Origin: Candidatus Mesolinea sp. UBA5823
GTDB taxonomy: Bacteria > Chloroflexota > Anaerolineae > Anaerolineales > Anaerolineaceae
NCBI GenBank assembly: GCA_002417685.1
Contig: DICP01000070.1
Span: forward strand, 1 to 6,453
Reading direction: 5' to 3'
Length of the DNA: 6,453 bases
Shown here: one piece after another, positions 1 through 5,572 of the stretch
Layout: each line of letters begins with the position of its first letter
How positions within the stretch are numbered: position 1 is the first letter of the stretch
Made by a program: the position numbers and the translations under genes
Notes under the pieces: model-generated
Told to the model about the DNA's origin: nothing
Databases searched by the model: none
What the model saw: the letters and a program-made list of their open reading frames with translations, nothing else

Positions 1-1
1 C

Positions 2-772
2 GAACCTGTGATTTCCCTCGAGCACGTCTGGGCTAGCTACGAAGCCGATAGTGTTCTCGAAGATGTCACTTTCACCCTCTACCGTGACGACTTCGTTGGC
101 TTGATTGGCCCCAATGGCGGCGGAAAAACCACGCTTATCAAGGTTATATTGGGTTTGGTGAAGCCGCGTAAAGGATATGTGAGCGTGATGGGCCAACCCC
201 CCGAAGTTGGACGCCAGGTGATTGGTTATGTGCCGCAGTTTCAAATCTATGATAAGGATTTTCCAATCTGTGTTTGGGATGTGGTCAGTATGGGCAGGCT
301 CAAACCAGGCCTCTCCCGGCTGCGTATGGATGACCAGGATAAACTCAAGGTGGAAGAAGCCTTGCGCCAGATGGACATTTTGGACCTCCGTAAGCGCACC
401 ATTAACGAACTCTCTGGGGGGCAGCGCCAACGTATGTATATTGCCAGGGCGCTGGCTGTAGAGCCGCAAATATTAATCTTAGACGAACCCACAGCCAGCG
501 TAGACCCACAAGCAACAACCCATATTTACCAATTGCTCAGGGAGCTCAACACACACGTTGCGATCCTGCTCATCTCCCATGATGTAATGGCGATTTCATC
601 TTATGTGAAGACCATCGGCTGCGTTAATCGCCGCCTATTTTATCATGGCGCAAAGGAAATTACATCGGAAATCTTGGGTTCAGTTTATGGCTGCCCGGTG
701 GATCTTATCGCCCATGGTGTACCGCATCGCGTTTTGGCGGAGCATGACCAATTGCAGGAGGAACAACAATGA
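2..772 (+). CDS. Metal (Zn/Mn-type) ABC transporter ATP-binding protein, 5' end probably outside window
   Basis: This is the ATPase subunit that powers import of a divalent metal, probably zinc or manganese, through the permease encoded just downstream; it acts on the cytoplasmic face of the membrane. Counting from the GTG at 8, all ABC motifs are present: Walker A GPNGGGKTT (34-42), Q-loop Gln77, signature LSGGQ (135-139), Walker B ILILDEP (155-161), D-loop ASVD (163-166) and H-loop His191. The stretch FPICVWDVVSMGR after the Q-loop is typical of the ZnuC/MntB class. The frame stays open to base 2 (reading Glu-Pro before the GTG) and no ribosome binding site is visible, so the true start is probably a few codons before the window. 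The stop overlaps the permease start as ATGA. Metal identity cannot be read from an ATPase. Family assignment is very secure; the substrate is inferred. Confidence 0.93.
   Translation, partial: EPVISLEHVWASYEADSVLEDVTFTLYRDDFVGLIGPNGGGKTTLIKVILGLVKPRKGYVSVMGQPPEVGRQVIGYVPQFQIYDKDFPICVWDVVSMGRLKPGLSRLRMDDQDKLKVEEALRQMDILDLRKRTINELSGGQRQRMYIARALAVEPQILILDEPTASVDPQATTHIYQLLRELNTHVAILLISHDVMAISSYVKTIGCVNRRLFYHGAKEITSEILGSVYGCPVDLIAHGVPHRVLAEHDQLQEEQQ
756..761 (+). promoter_or_regulatory. Shine-Dalgarno AGGAGG for the metal permease
   Basis: A perfect AGGAGG lies 7 bases before the ATG at 769, inside the last codons of the ATPase gene. It fixes the permease start at the ATGA overlap and indicates translational coupling of the two subunits. 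Confidence 0.85.
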
Positions 773-1623
773 TCCAATTTCTAACTACCCTTTGGTCCTA
801 CGGGTTTATGCGTAACGCCCTTTTAGCAGGCGTCTTGGTGAGTATAGCTTGCGGAATTATCGGCACGCTGGTCGTGCTGAACCGCATCGCATTTATTAGC
901 GGGGGGATCGCGCATGCAGCTTATGGCGGTGTAGGGATTGCGTATTTTTTGGGAGTGGATCCCGTGCTGGGTGCGGTTGGCTTTAGCCTGCTCTCTTCTT
1001 TAGCCATGGGTTTAGTTCACCGTAAAGAAGGCCAACGCGCCGATACGATTATAGGGGTGATGTGGGCTATCGGCATGGCTATTGGGATTATCTTCCTCAG
1101 CCTAAGCCCAGGCTACAAAGCTGACCTGATGAGCTATCTTTTCGGCAGTATTTTAGCTGTCTCAACCATGGATTTGTGGCTGATGGCGGGTATTGCGCTG
1201 CTTTCCCTGGTTTTCATGCTGTTATTTTACTGGCAGCTCTTAGCGCTTTCTTTTGACCAAACTTTTGCTACTGTGCGCAATGTGCCCGTTGGTCCACTTT
1301 ATCTGGCAATGATCACACTCATTGGACTTACGGTGGTAATCGCCATGCGTGTGGTTGGGCTGATTATGGTTATTGCCTTGCTTACCATTCCTCCAGCGAT
1401 AGCAAACCTTTACCTCAAGGACATGCGGGCTATCATGGCGCTTTCGGCAGCGCTGAGCTTGCTCTTTTGTACTATTGGCTTAATAATCTCTTATGTGCTC
1501 AATTTTCCCTCGGGTGCGGTGATTATCCTCGTGGCAGGCTTAGCTTATGTGCTCGCGGCTTTAATTCGATTGCTGCTTCTGCGGCGTCAAGTGTCCGAAG
1601 AAGGAATTACTGTTATCGGTTAG
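769..1623 (+). CDS. Metal ABC transporter permease, ABC-3 (ZnuB/MntC-like) family
   Basis: This is the membrane channel subunit of a zinc/manganese-type ABC importer, working as a dimer with the preceding ATPase and an external binding protein that is not in this window. The 284-residue length is normal for ABC-3 permeases. It is almost entirely hydrophobic, with about eight or nine membrane segments. Family landmarks are visible: ISGGIAHAAYGGVG (43-56), where the conserved His49 sits in the usual S-HA--PG region; SYLFGSILAVS (122-132); and the late helix MRVVGLIMVIALLTIPPA (193-210), which matches the conserved R-VG--mv-alL-iP pattern. The ATG overlaps the ATPase stop by four bases and has an excellent ribosome binding site. 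The C-terminus is a short basic and polar tail after an Arg/Leu-rich segment. Zinc versus manganese versus iron cannot be decided from sequence alone. Confidence 0.93.
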   Translation: MIQFLTTLWSYGFMRNALLAGVLVSIACGIIGTLVVLNRIAFISGGIAHAAYGGVGIAYFLGVDPVLGAVGFSLLSSLAMGLVHRKEGQRADTIIGVMWAIGMAIGIIFLSLSPGYKADLMSYLFGSILAVSTMDLWLMAGIALLSLVFMLLFYWQLLALSFDQTFATVRNVPVGPLYLAMITLIGLTVVIAMRVVGLIMVIALLTIPPAIANLYLKDMRAIMALSAALSLLFCTIGLIISYVLNFPSGAVIILVAGLAYVLAALIRLLLLRRQVSEEGITVIG

Positions 1624-1666
1624 AATTGAAGCACCATTAACAACGGATTAATCGAGACAGAGAAGT

Positions 1667-2560
1667 ATGGATATCATTAAATTAGGCTTATGGATGGGGA
1701 AACATTTGTCTCTAACTTCCGGTCATAGATTGGCGCGTCTTGCTGGCAGCACAATCGCTTTAGCCCAAAACAGTAGTTTAATGCTTGCAATTAAGGCAAA
1801 CCAGTGGGTGGCTTCTGAGGAAAGCTTAAATCGAAAACAATTAGTACAGCTTTCCCGTCAGGTAATGCAAAATGACGTCCTAGCTTTATTTGATTTTTTT
1901 TACTACTATCACCGTATTGAAGAATGCAAACAGCGCGTACGCCTCTCACCAAATTTCCAACAGATTCTAACCGAAGGCAAAGATCAGCACCAACCTCAGA
2001 TATTGGTCGGTCCGCACTTAGGCGCTTTTGACCTGATGGGCTTATTGGTAGTGAAACTGGGTCTGCCGGTTGTGATTTTGTCTTATCCCAACCCTAAGGG
2101 CACGTATAAAACCCAAAACAAAATTCGCGAAGATGCCGGCATGCGTGTTTTACCCATCAACCTAAGCGCTTTTCGGGAAGCTAAGCAAGCGCTTAAGCAT
2201 GGGGAGAGCTTGGTAACCGGCATTGACCGCCCGATTGAGTCCAACCAAGAGGTAAAGTATCAACCAATATTTTTTGGAAGACCTGCCCCTCTCCCCACTT
2301 TTTATGTACGCATGGCATTGGATAGCGGCGCTACCGTCCGGGTCGTTTATGGCGTCGCCCAAACAGATGATACCTTTTTCTTGGAGAGCTCGGCGCCTAT
2401 TGCGCTTGAGAAGCGGGACGACCTAAAAGAGGAGTACATCCTTAACGCAGAAAAAGTGTTAAAAGAAACAGAAAAAGTAATTATTAAGTATCCAGACCAG
2501 TGGTCTATGTTTTACCCCATCTGGCCAGAGGTGATCCCTCAAATCAAGCAACTCAAATGA
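1667..2560 (+). CDS. Lysophospholipid/lipid A-type acyltransferase (LpxL/HtrB/PatA-like)
   Basis: This is a membrane-associated acyltransferase of the lipid A acyltransferase-like branch of the LPLAT superfamily, which moves a fatty acyl chain from a thioester donor onto a lipid or glycolipid hydroxyl. The catalytic H-x4-D box is GPHLGAFDL with His117 and Asp122; the Asp form resembles the PatA-type mannoside acyltransferases more than the H-x4-E of LpxL. Further blocks follow in the expected order: N-IRED-GMRVLPIN (about 145-160), the Asp-Arg pair in GIDRP, FFGRPAPLPTFYVRMAL (about 203-219), and the C-terminal YPDQWSMFYPIWPE, which matches the usual P-QW-W/F-xxxW ending. The 297-residue length is typical. 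The start at 1667 has only a weak purine-rich GAGAAG immediately before it; Met10 (1694) is an alternative. It lies 43 bases after the metal permease and 9 bases before the CDP-alcohol transferase, with no terminator on either side. The acceptor substrate is unknown. Confidence 0.85.
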   Translation: MDIIKLGLWMGKHLSLTSGHRLARLAGSTIALAQNSSLMLAIKANQWVASEESLNRKQLVQLSRQVMQNDVLALFDFFYYYHRIEECKQRVRLSPNFQQILTEGKDQHQPQILVGPHLGAFDLMGLLVVKLGLPVVILSYPNPKGTYKTQNKIREDAGMRVLPINLSAFREAKQALKHGESLVTGIDRPIESNQEVKYQPIFFGRPAPLPTFYVRMALDSGATVRVVYGVAQTDDTFFLESSAPIALEKRDDLKEEYILNAEKVLKETEKVIIKYPDQWSMFYPIWPEVIPQIKQLK

Positions 2561-2564
2561 GAGG
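2559..2564 (+). promoter_or_regulatory. Shine-Dalgarno GAGAGG overlapping the acyltransferase stop
   Basis: GAGAGG lies 5 bases before the ATG at 2570 and overlaps the TGA of the acyltransferase gene. It supports this start for the phosphatidyltransferase and suggests the two lipid genes are translated in a coupled way. Confidence 0.7.
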
Positions 2565-2569
2565 TAAGC

Positions 2570-3394
2570 ATGAAAGATGGAAAAGTAGAGAGAAAAAATG
2601 ACATTTTGCTCGGTCCAATCGAAAGGCCAATCCTAAACTTCTTTGCGAAGCACATGCCAGATTGGGTAAATTCGGATATGCTCACCGTGCTTGGCATATT
2701 AGGCTCCGCGCTCACTTTGGTGAGTGGCATTATGGCAGGAAGAACAGGCGGACCTTACCGGAATCCTTGGATATTAGTCCTCTGTTTGGGATTTGTGATT
2801 AATTGGTTTGGGGATAGCTTAGATGGCACCTTAGCACGTTACCGTCACAAGGAACGCCCTAATTTTGGCTACTTTATCGATCATTCGGTGGATGGTTTTA
2901 CGGCTGTCTGCATGTTTTTTGGCTTCGGTTTTGCCGGAATGAGCAGCTTGCTGGTAGCAGCGTTTGGCGCGATTGGCTACTTGTTGATGATGATCACGGT
3001 TTACCTAAAAACCCATGTGACCGGTGTATTTGAGATGACAACCATCAAGATTGGACCAACCGAGCTGCGTATTTTAGCGATTATTTTCAGCTTGGTGCAC
3101 TACTTCCTTGAGCCGGCTCCAGTCATACTTCCTTTTGCTGGAGGCGAGGAAATAAAGCTTGGCACCCTCTTAGTTGGGGTGATCGCAGCTATTCTTTTTG
3201 TTTACTACGTTGTTGAAACTATTCGTGTGGGCAGGCGCTTAGCGATCGAAGATGGCAAACGCTTGGAACAACGCCTCGCCAAAGAAGCCAAAGCGGCAGA
3301 GAAAGAAATGAAGAAAATGGAAAAAGAGTTAAAGAAATCTTCCAAGAAGGCAAACGGGAAAAATGCGCTAGGGGATATCTCCAGAATTAGTTGA
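2570..3394 (+). CDS. CDP-alcohol phosphatidyltransferase family membrane protein
   Basis: This is an integral membrane enzyme that would replace CMP on a CDP-linked lipid (or CDP-alcohol) with an alcohol acceptor, making a phospholipid head group. The metal-binding signature spans residues 82-108: Asp82, Asp85-Gly86, Ala89-Arg90, Gly100, Asp104 and Asp108. These supply all four conserved aspartates. The gap between Ala-Arg and Gly100 is nine residues, one more than the usual pattern. The preceding stretch WVNSDMLTVLGILGS (32-46) corresponds to the family's P(N/D)-x-LT-xxG entry helix. About six membrane helices follow, up to roughly residue 218. The last 50 residues are a highly charged Lys/Glu tail, probably a cytoplasmic helix or coiled coil. 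The gene follows the acyltransferase by 9 bases and ends 20 bases before a terminator. Possible products include phosphatidylinositol phosphate, phosphatidylglycerol phosphate or another head group; sequence alone does not decide. Confidence 0.88.
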   Translation: MKDGKVERKNDILLGPIERPILNFFAKHMPDWVNSDMLTVLGILGSALTLVSGIMAGRTGGPYRNPWILVLCLGFVINWFGDSLDGTLARYRHKERPNFGYFIDHSVDGFTAVCMFFGFGFAGMSSLLVAAFGAIGYLLMMITVYLKTHVTGVFEMTTIKIGPTELRILAIIFSLVHYFLEPAPVILPFAGGEEIKLGTLLVGVIAAILFVYYVVETIRVGRRLAIEDGKRLEQRLAKEAKAAEKEMKKMEKELKKSSKKANGKNALGDISRIS

Positions 3395-3414
3395 GTTTCA
3401 AGATAGTTCCATTT

Positions 3415-3443
3415 AAGCCTGCAGTGAAATCGCAGGCTTTTTT
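3415..3443 (+). terminator. Rho-independent terminator of the metal/lipid gene block
   Basis: An 8-bp stem, AAGCCTGC (3415-3422) with GCAGGCTT (3432-3439), encloses a 9-base loop and runs into six Ts (3438-3443). It lies 20 bases after the phosphatidyltransferase stop and reads on the + strand. In the opposite direction the U-tract is only UUAAAU, so it would be a poor terminator for the converging ROK gene. Confidence 0.88.
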
Positions 3444-3458
3444 CTTTAATTATTAGGA

Positions 3459-4430
3459 TTATTCTAGATGGAATTGATGAACAGCAGGAGCAAGCGCTTC
3501 TAAGACTTGCAAACGTGTGCACAGCGGCGAAGGGATCAGCTTCGGCAATTGGGCACTCTCTAAGCGTGTTGCCTGGCTTAGCGCATCTTGAACCGGCTTG
3601 ATCAGTGCATCGCCCAGTAAGCAGCCCGGATAACCCAGGATGATTATTTCAGGTTGCAGCAAATGAGTTAGAGCCACTAAACCATAGCCCAATTGCCTGC
3701 CGGCTTCACTAAAAACCTCCAGAGCGTAAGGGTCGCCGGCTTTTGCATCGGCAATCATCTGAAAGATATCTGTATCTGGGTTCCAGTGCTCCGGGAAGCG
3801 CAGTAGTGCCAATTCGCGCATACCCCGTGCGCTGGCAAAGCCGGTGAGCGATCCTGGCTTACCAAAGCCTGCTGGGCCTTCCTCACTGAGCAGGAGTTTG
3901 CCTAACTGACCGGAAGTTCCGCTACGATTGCGGTAAAGCTGACCCGCAGTCAAGATCCCCACCCGTACGACTGGATCCAGGCTGATGAAGACGAAATCCT
4001 GCGATTTTTGGCCAGCGCCAAAGTAGTACTCAGCCAAAGCTCCAGCGTCTGCTTTTTGTTCAACTGTAACGGGAAGGTTGAAGCGAACCGAAAGCTGCGT
4101 CCGCACAGGCTCTTGCTTCCATTCCGGGAAGTCTTCCGCAGAGAGCACCACCCCGCTCTCAAAATCGAGGTTACCGGAAACAGCGACTGAAACACGATCT
4201 GGCAGGGGTAAATGTTGGGCTTGCGTCAGTGTGAGGAGTTTATCCGCTTGGAGCATGATTAGCTCAAGGATCGCAGCAAAACTCGCATCTGGGGGTGTAG
4301 GAACCGCCAAGCGTTCATACACCATACCATTAGGGCTGCCGTAGACAACCAGCAGTTTTTCACCATCCAAATTAATTCCCAGGATATTATTGGAAGAGGA
4401 ACCTTGGCGAGGTTGCGATGAGCGGAGCAT
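3459..4430 (-). CDS. ROK-family protein with degenerate active site (probable pseudokinase)
   Basis: The 323-residue protein has the length and layout of a ROK sugar kinase (ASKHA fold). An N-terminal beta strand, ILGINLDGEKLLV (16-28), stands where kinases have DxGGTK. Next come VSVAVSGNLDFESGVVL (80-96), where kinases have the PGxVD region, and the FPEWKQEPVRTQL and NLPVTVE stretch before the active site. QKADAGALAE (125-134) stands where kinases have NDANAAALAE. The C-terminal helix and strand QPEIIILGYPG (259-269) match the PEvivlGGG region. The functional residues are lost: the catalytic Asp position is Lys126, the GTGIG loop reads DPVVR (152-156), and the zinc site His/CxCGxxGC reads Lys178 and Ala187/Phe189/Ser194. 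There is no N-terminal helix-turn-helix, only a 15-residue Ser/Gln-rich tail, so it is not a classical NagC/XylR repressor. It lies downstream of a Dpp-type transporter, suggesting a sugar- or ligand-sensing role; that role is inferred. Family membership is fairly sure; function is unknown. Confidence 0.8.
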   Translation of the reverse strand: MLRSSQPRQGSSSNNILGINLDGEKLLVVYGSPNGMVYERLAVPTPPDASFAAILELIMLQADKLLTLTQAQHLPLPDRVSVAVSGNLDFESGVVLSAEDFPEWKQEPVRTQLSVRFNLPVTVEQKADAGALAEYYFGAGQKSQDFVFISLDPVVRVGILTAGQLYRNRSGTSGQLGKLLLSEEGPAGFGKPGSLTGFASARGMRELALLRFPEHWNPDTDIFQMIADAKAGDPYALEVFSEAGRQLGYGLVALTHLLQPEIIILGYPGCLLGDALIKPVQDALSQATRLESAQLPKLIPSPLCTRLQVLEALAPAVHQFHLE

Positions 4431-4440
4431 AATTAGGAAA

Positions 4441-4469
4441 ATTATATCGCTGAATAGGGACTGGGTAAA
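4441..4469 (-). promoter_or_regulatory. Candidate sigma-70 promoter for the ROK gene, near-leaderless
   Basis: On the - strand a perfect TATAAT (4446-4441) lies 17 bases after TTTACC (4469-4464), a 4-of-6 match to the -35 consensus. The -10 box ends 10 bases before the ROK ATG (4430), so transcription would start within a few bases of the start codon. No Shine-Dalgarno sequence is present between them (TTTCCTAATT). The -35 falls at the T-tract of the upstream operon's terminator. Confidence 0.55.
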
Positions 4470-4497
4470 AAATCCCCCGGCAACTGCCAGGGGATTT
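4467..4497 (-). terminator. Rho-independent terminator of the Dpp-type permease operon
   Basis: Read on the - strand, AAATCCCC (4497-4490) and GGC pair with GCC and GGGGATTT (4477-4470) around a 4-base loop. A U-G wobble joins the two arms, giving a 12-bp stem. The T-run TTTTTT (4472-4467) follows directly. It starts about 16 bases after the DppC-like stop codon. On the + strand the wobble becomes a C-A mismatch and there is no T-run after the stem, so it acts for the permease operon. Confidence 0.9.
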
Positions 4498-4513
4498 AGC
4501 CTCGATGCAGAGA

Positions 4514-5560
4514 TTAAATCTTCCCACGCATGCGCGGGTCGAGCACATCACGCAGGGTATCGCCGATTAAGTTCCAGCCCATCACAAACATGGTCAGAGT
4601 GAGACCAGGGAAAACCACAATATACCAATAATTATCCAAGCTAGTGATCCAGTTACGCGCAAAGCTGAGGATTTGTCCCCAATCTGCGTAACCTACTTCT
4701 GTACCAATCCCTAAAAATGAAAGGGCAGCAAAGCTGAGCACCACATCCCCGAAGCCAAGCGTGGCTAACACTAAGGTGGGATAAATAGCGTTGGGCAAAA
4801 TATGTTTGAACAAGATGCGCCCGTTTTTGAGACCAGAGGCTCTGGCTGCCAGTACGTAATCACGTTCCTTAATTGAGAGGATATCCGAACGGATAATACG
4901 TGCGTAACCCATCCAACCAAAACTTATCATCGCGATCATGGGGGGCAGCAAGCTGCGGCCTAAAATAGGCGTCAGCACTGCTGAAAAAATCAGCGCCATC
5001 ATGATGTAAGGTAGAGTCATGAAGATATCTGTAATCCGCATGATGGCATTATCAACCCCTCCGCCATAATATGCGGCAATTGAACCCATAACGATGCCAA
5101 TGAGGACCGTGGCAATCACGACGATAAAGCCCGTTTGAAATGCCGTGCGGGTTCCCCAAATAACGCCATAAAAAATATCATATTGCCCTTGAGCAGTACC
5201 TAAAAGGTGCACCCATTCTTCATTTCCGGTAACTGCTTTGTACCAAAAAGGAATTTCGGGCACGTTTCTAGTCCACGGAGATCCAGGGGCTTGAGGTTCA
5301 CCCATAAAGCCATCCCGGGGCATCTTGTACGGGTCATTCCCGACAGGTGGAGCAATGACAGGAGCGAAGATGGCGATGAGGATGAAGATGAAAATCAAGA
5401 TCATACCAATCACAGAGGTGGGAGTTTTAACCATCCCCTTAAGAATGCGATAAAGATCCGTTCCGACAGTTCTCTCTAACCAACCCACTTTTTTCGTTGA
5501 GCGGGTTTCCTCTAGGAGGCGGTTATCACCAGTAGGAATTGTGGTATTTTGCGTGGTCAT
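4514..5560 (-). CDS. ABC transporter permease, DppC/OppC-like (peptide/nickel/oligosaccharide family)
   Basis: This is the second permease subunit of a Dpp/Opp-type importer, forming the membrane channel with the DppB-like protein encoded just upstream. At 348 residues it is longer than the usual roughly 300. A cytoplasmic N-terminal segment (1-47) leads to membrane helix 1 (about 50-70). An extended external loop (about 74-120), rich in Pro, Gly and Trp, follows before HLLGTAQGQYDIFYGVIWGTR, the family's HxLGTDxxGRDxxSRxxxGxR region. More helices follow, with the EAA loop RDYVLAARASGLK (233-245) through HILPN (253-257) that docks the ATPase, and a terminal segment GWNLIGDTLRDVLDPRMR. The ATG has a good AAGGAG 6 bases ahead and lies 10 bases after the upstream gene's stop. 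The two ATPases and the binding protein are not in the window. In many thermophilic and anaerobic bacteria this family carries oligosaccharides, so peptide specificity should not be assumed. Confidence 0.93.
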   Translation of the reverse strand: MTTQNTTIPTGDNRLLEETRSTKKVGWLERTVGTDLYRILKGMVKTPTSVIGMILIFIFILIAIFAPVIAPPVGNDPYKMPRDGFMGEPQAPGSPWTRNVPEIPFWYKAVTGNEEWVHLLGTAQGQYDIFYGVIWGTRTAFQTGFIVVIATVLIGIVMGSIAAYYGGGVDNAIMRITDIFMTLPYIMMALIFSAVLTPILGRSLLPPMIAMISFGWMGYARIIRSDILSIKERDYVLAARASGLKNGRILFKHILPNAIYPTLVLATLGFGDVVLSFAALSFLGIGTEVGYADWGQILSFARNWITSLDNYWYIVVFPGLTLTMFVMGWNLIGDTLRDVLDPRMRGKI

Positions 5561-5566
5561 GCAAGG

Positions 5567-5572
5567 CTCCTT
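5567..5572 (-). promoter_or_regulatory. Shine-Dalgarno AAGGAG for the DppC-like gene, overlapping the upstream stop
   Basis: On the - strand the sequence TAAGGAG joins the TAA stop of the DppB-like gene to an AAGGAG ribosome binding site, 6 bases before the ATG at 5560. It fixes this start and points to coupled translation of the two permease subunits. Confidence 0.8.

Noticed and set aside
222..492. Open frames on both strands inside the ABC ATPase gene.
   Set aside because: The ATPase carries all conserved motifs in one continuous frame, so these are alternative-frame shadows.
1624..1666. Possible promoter or operator before the acyltransferase: TTGAAG (1626), palindrome GATTAATC (1646-1653) and inverted repeat ATTAA/TTAAT.
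   Set aside because: No acceptable -10 at the right spacing, and the repeats are short, AT-only and expected by chance. Not called as a site.
3400..3460. The hairpin at 3415-3439 as a bidirectional terminator also ending the ROK gene.
   Set aside because: On the - strand the stem is followed by UUAAAUGG, not a U-tract, so termination in that direction would be weak.
4008..4344. Open frames on the + strand opposite the ROK gene (4008-4190 and 4078-4344).
   Set aside because: They are antisense to a protein with clear family pattern and have no recognisable domain or ribosome binding site.
3459..4430. Reading the ROK protein as a NagC/XylR-type transcriptional repressor of the neighbouring transporter.
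   Set aside because: Only about 15 polar residues precede the first ROK strand, so there is no helix-turn-helix. Extending the frame upstream would translate through the terminator hairpin.
5207..5479. A 90-codon + strand frame opposite the DppC-like gene.
   Set aside because: Its low-complexity Asp/Glu-rich composition is the reverse image of the hydrophobic first helix of the permease; no independent evidence for coding.
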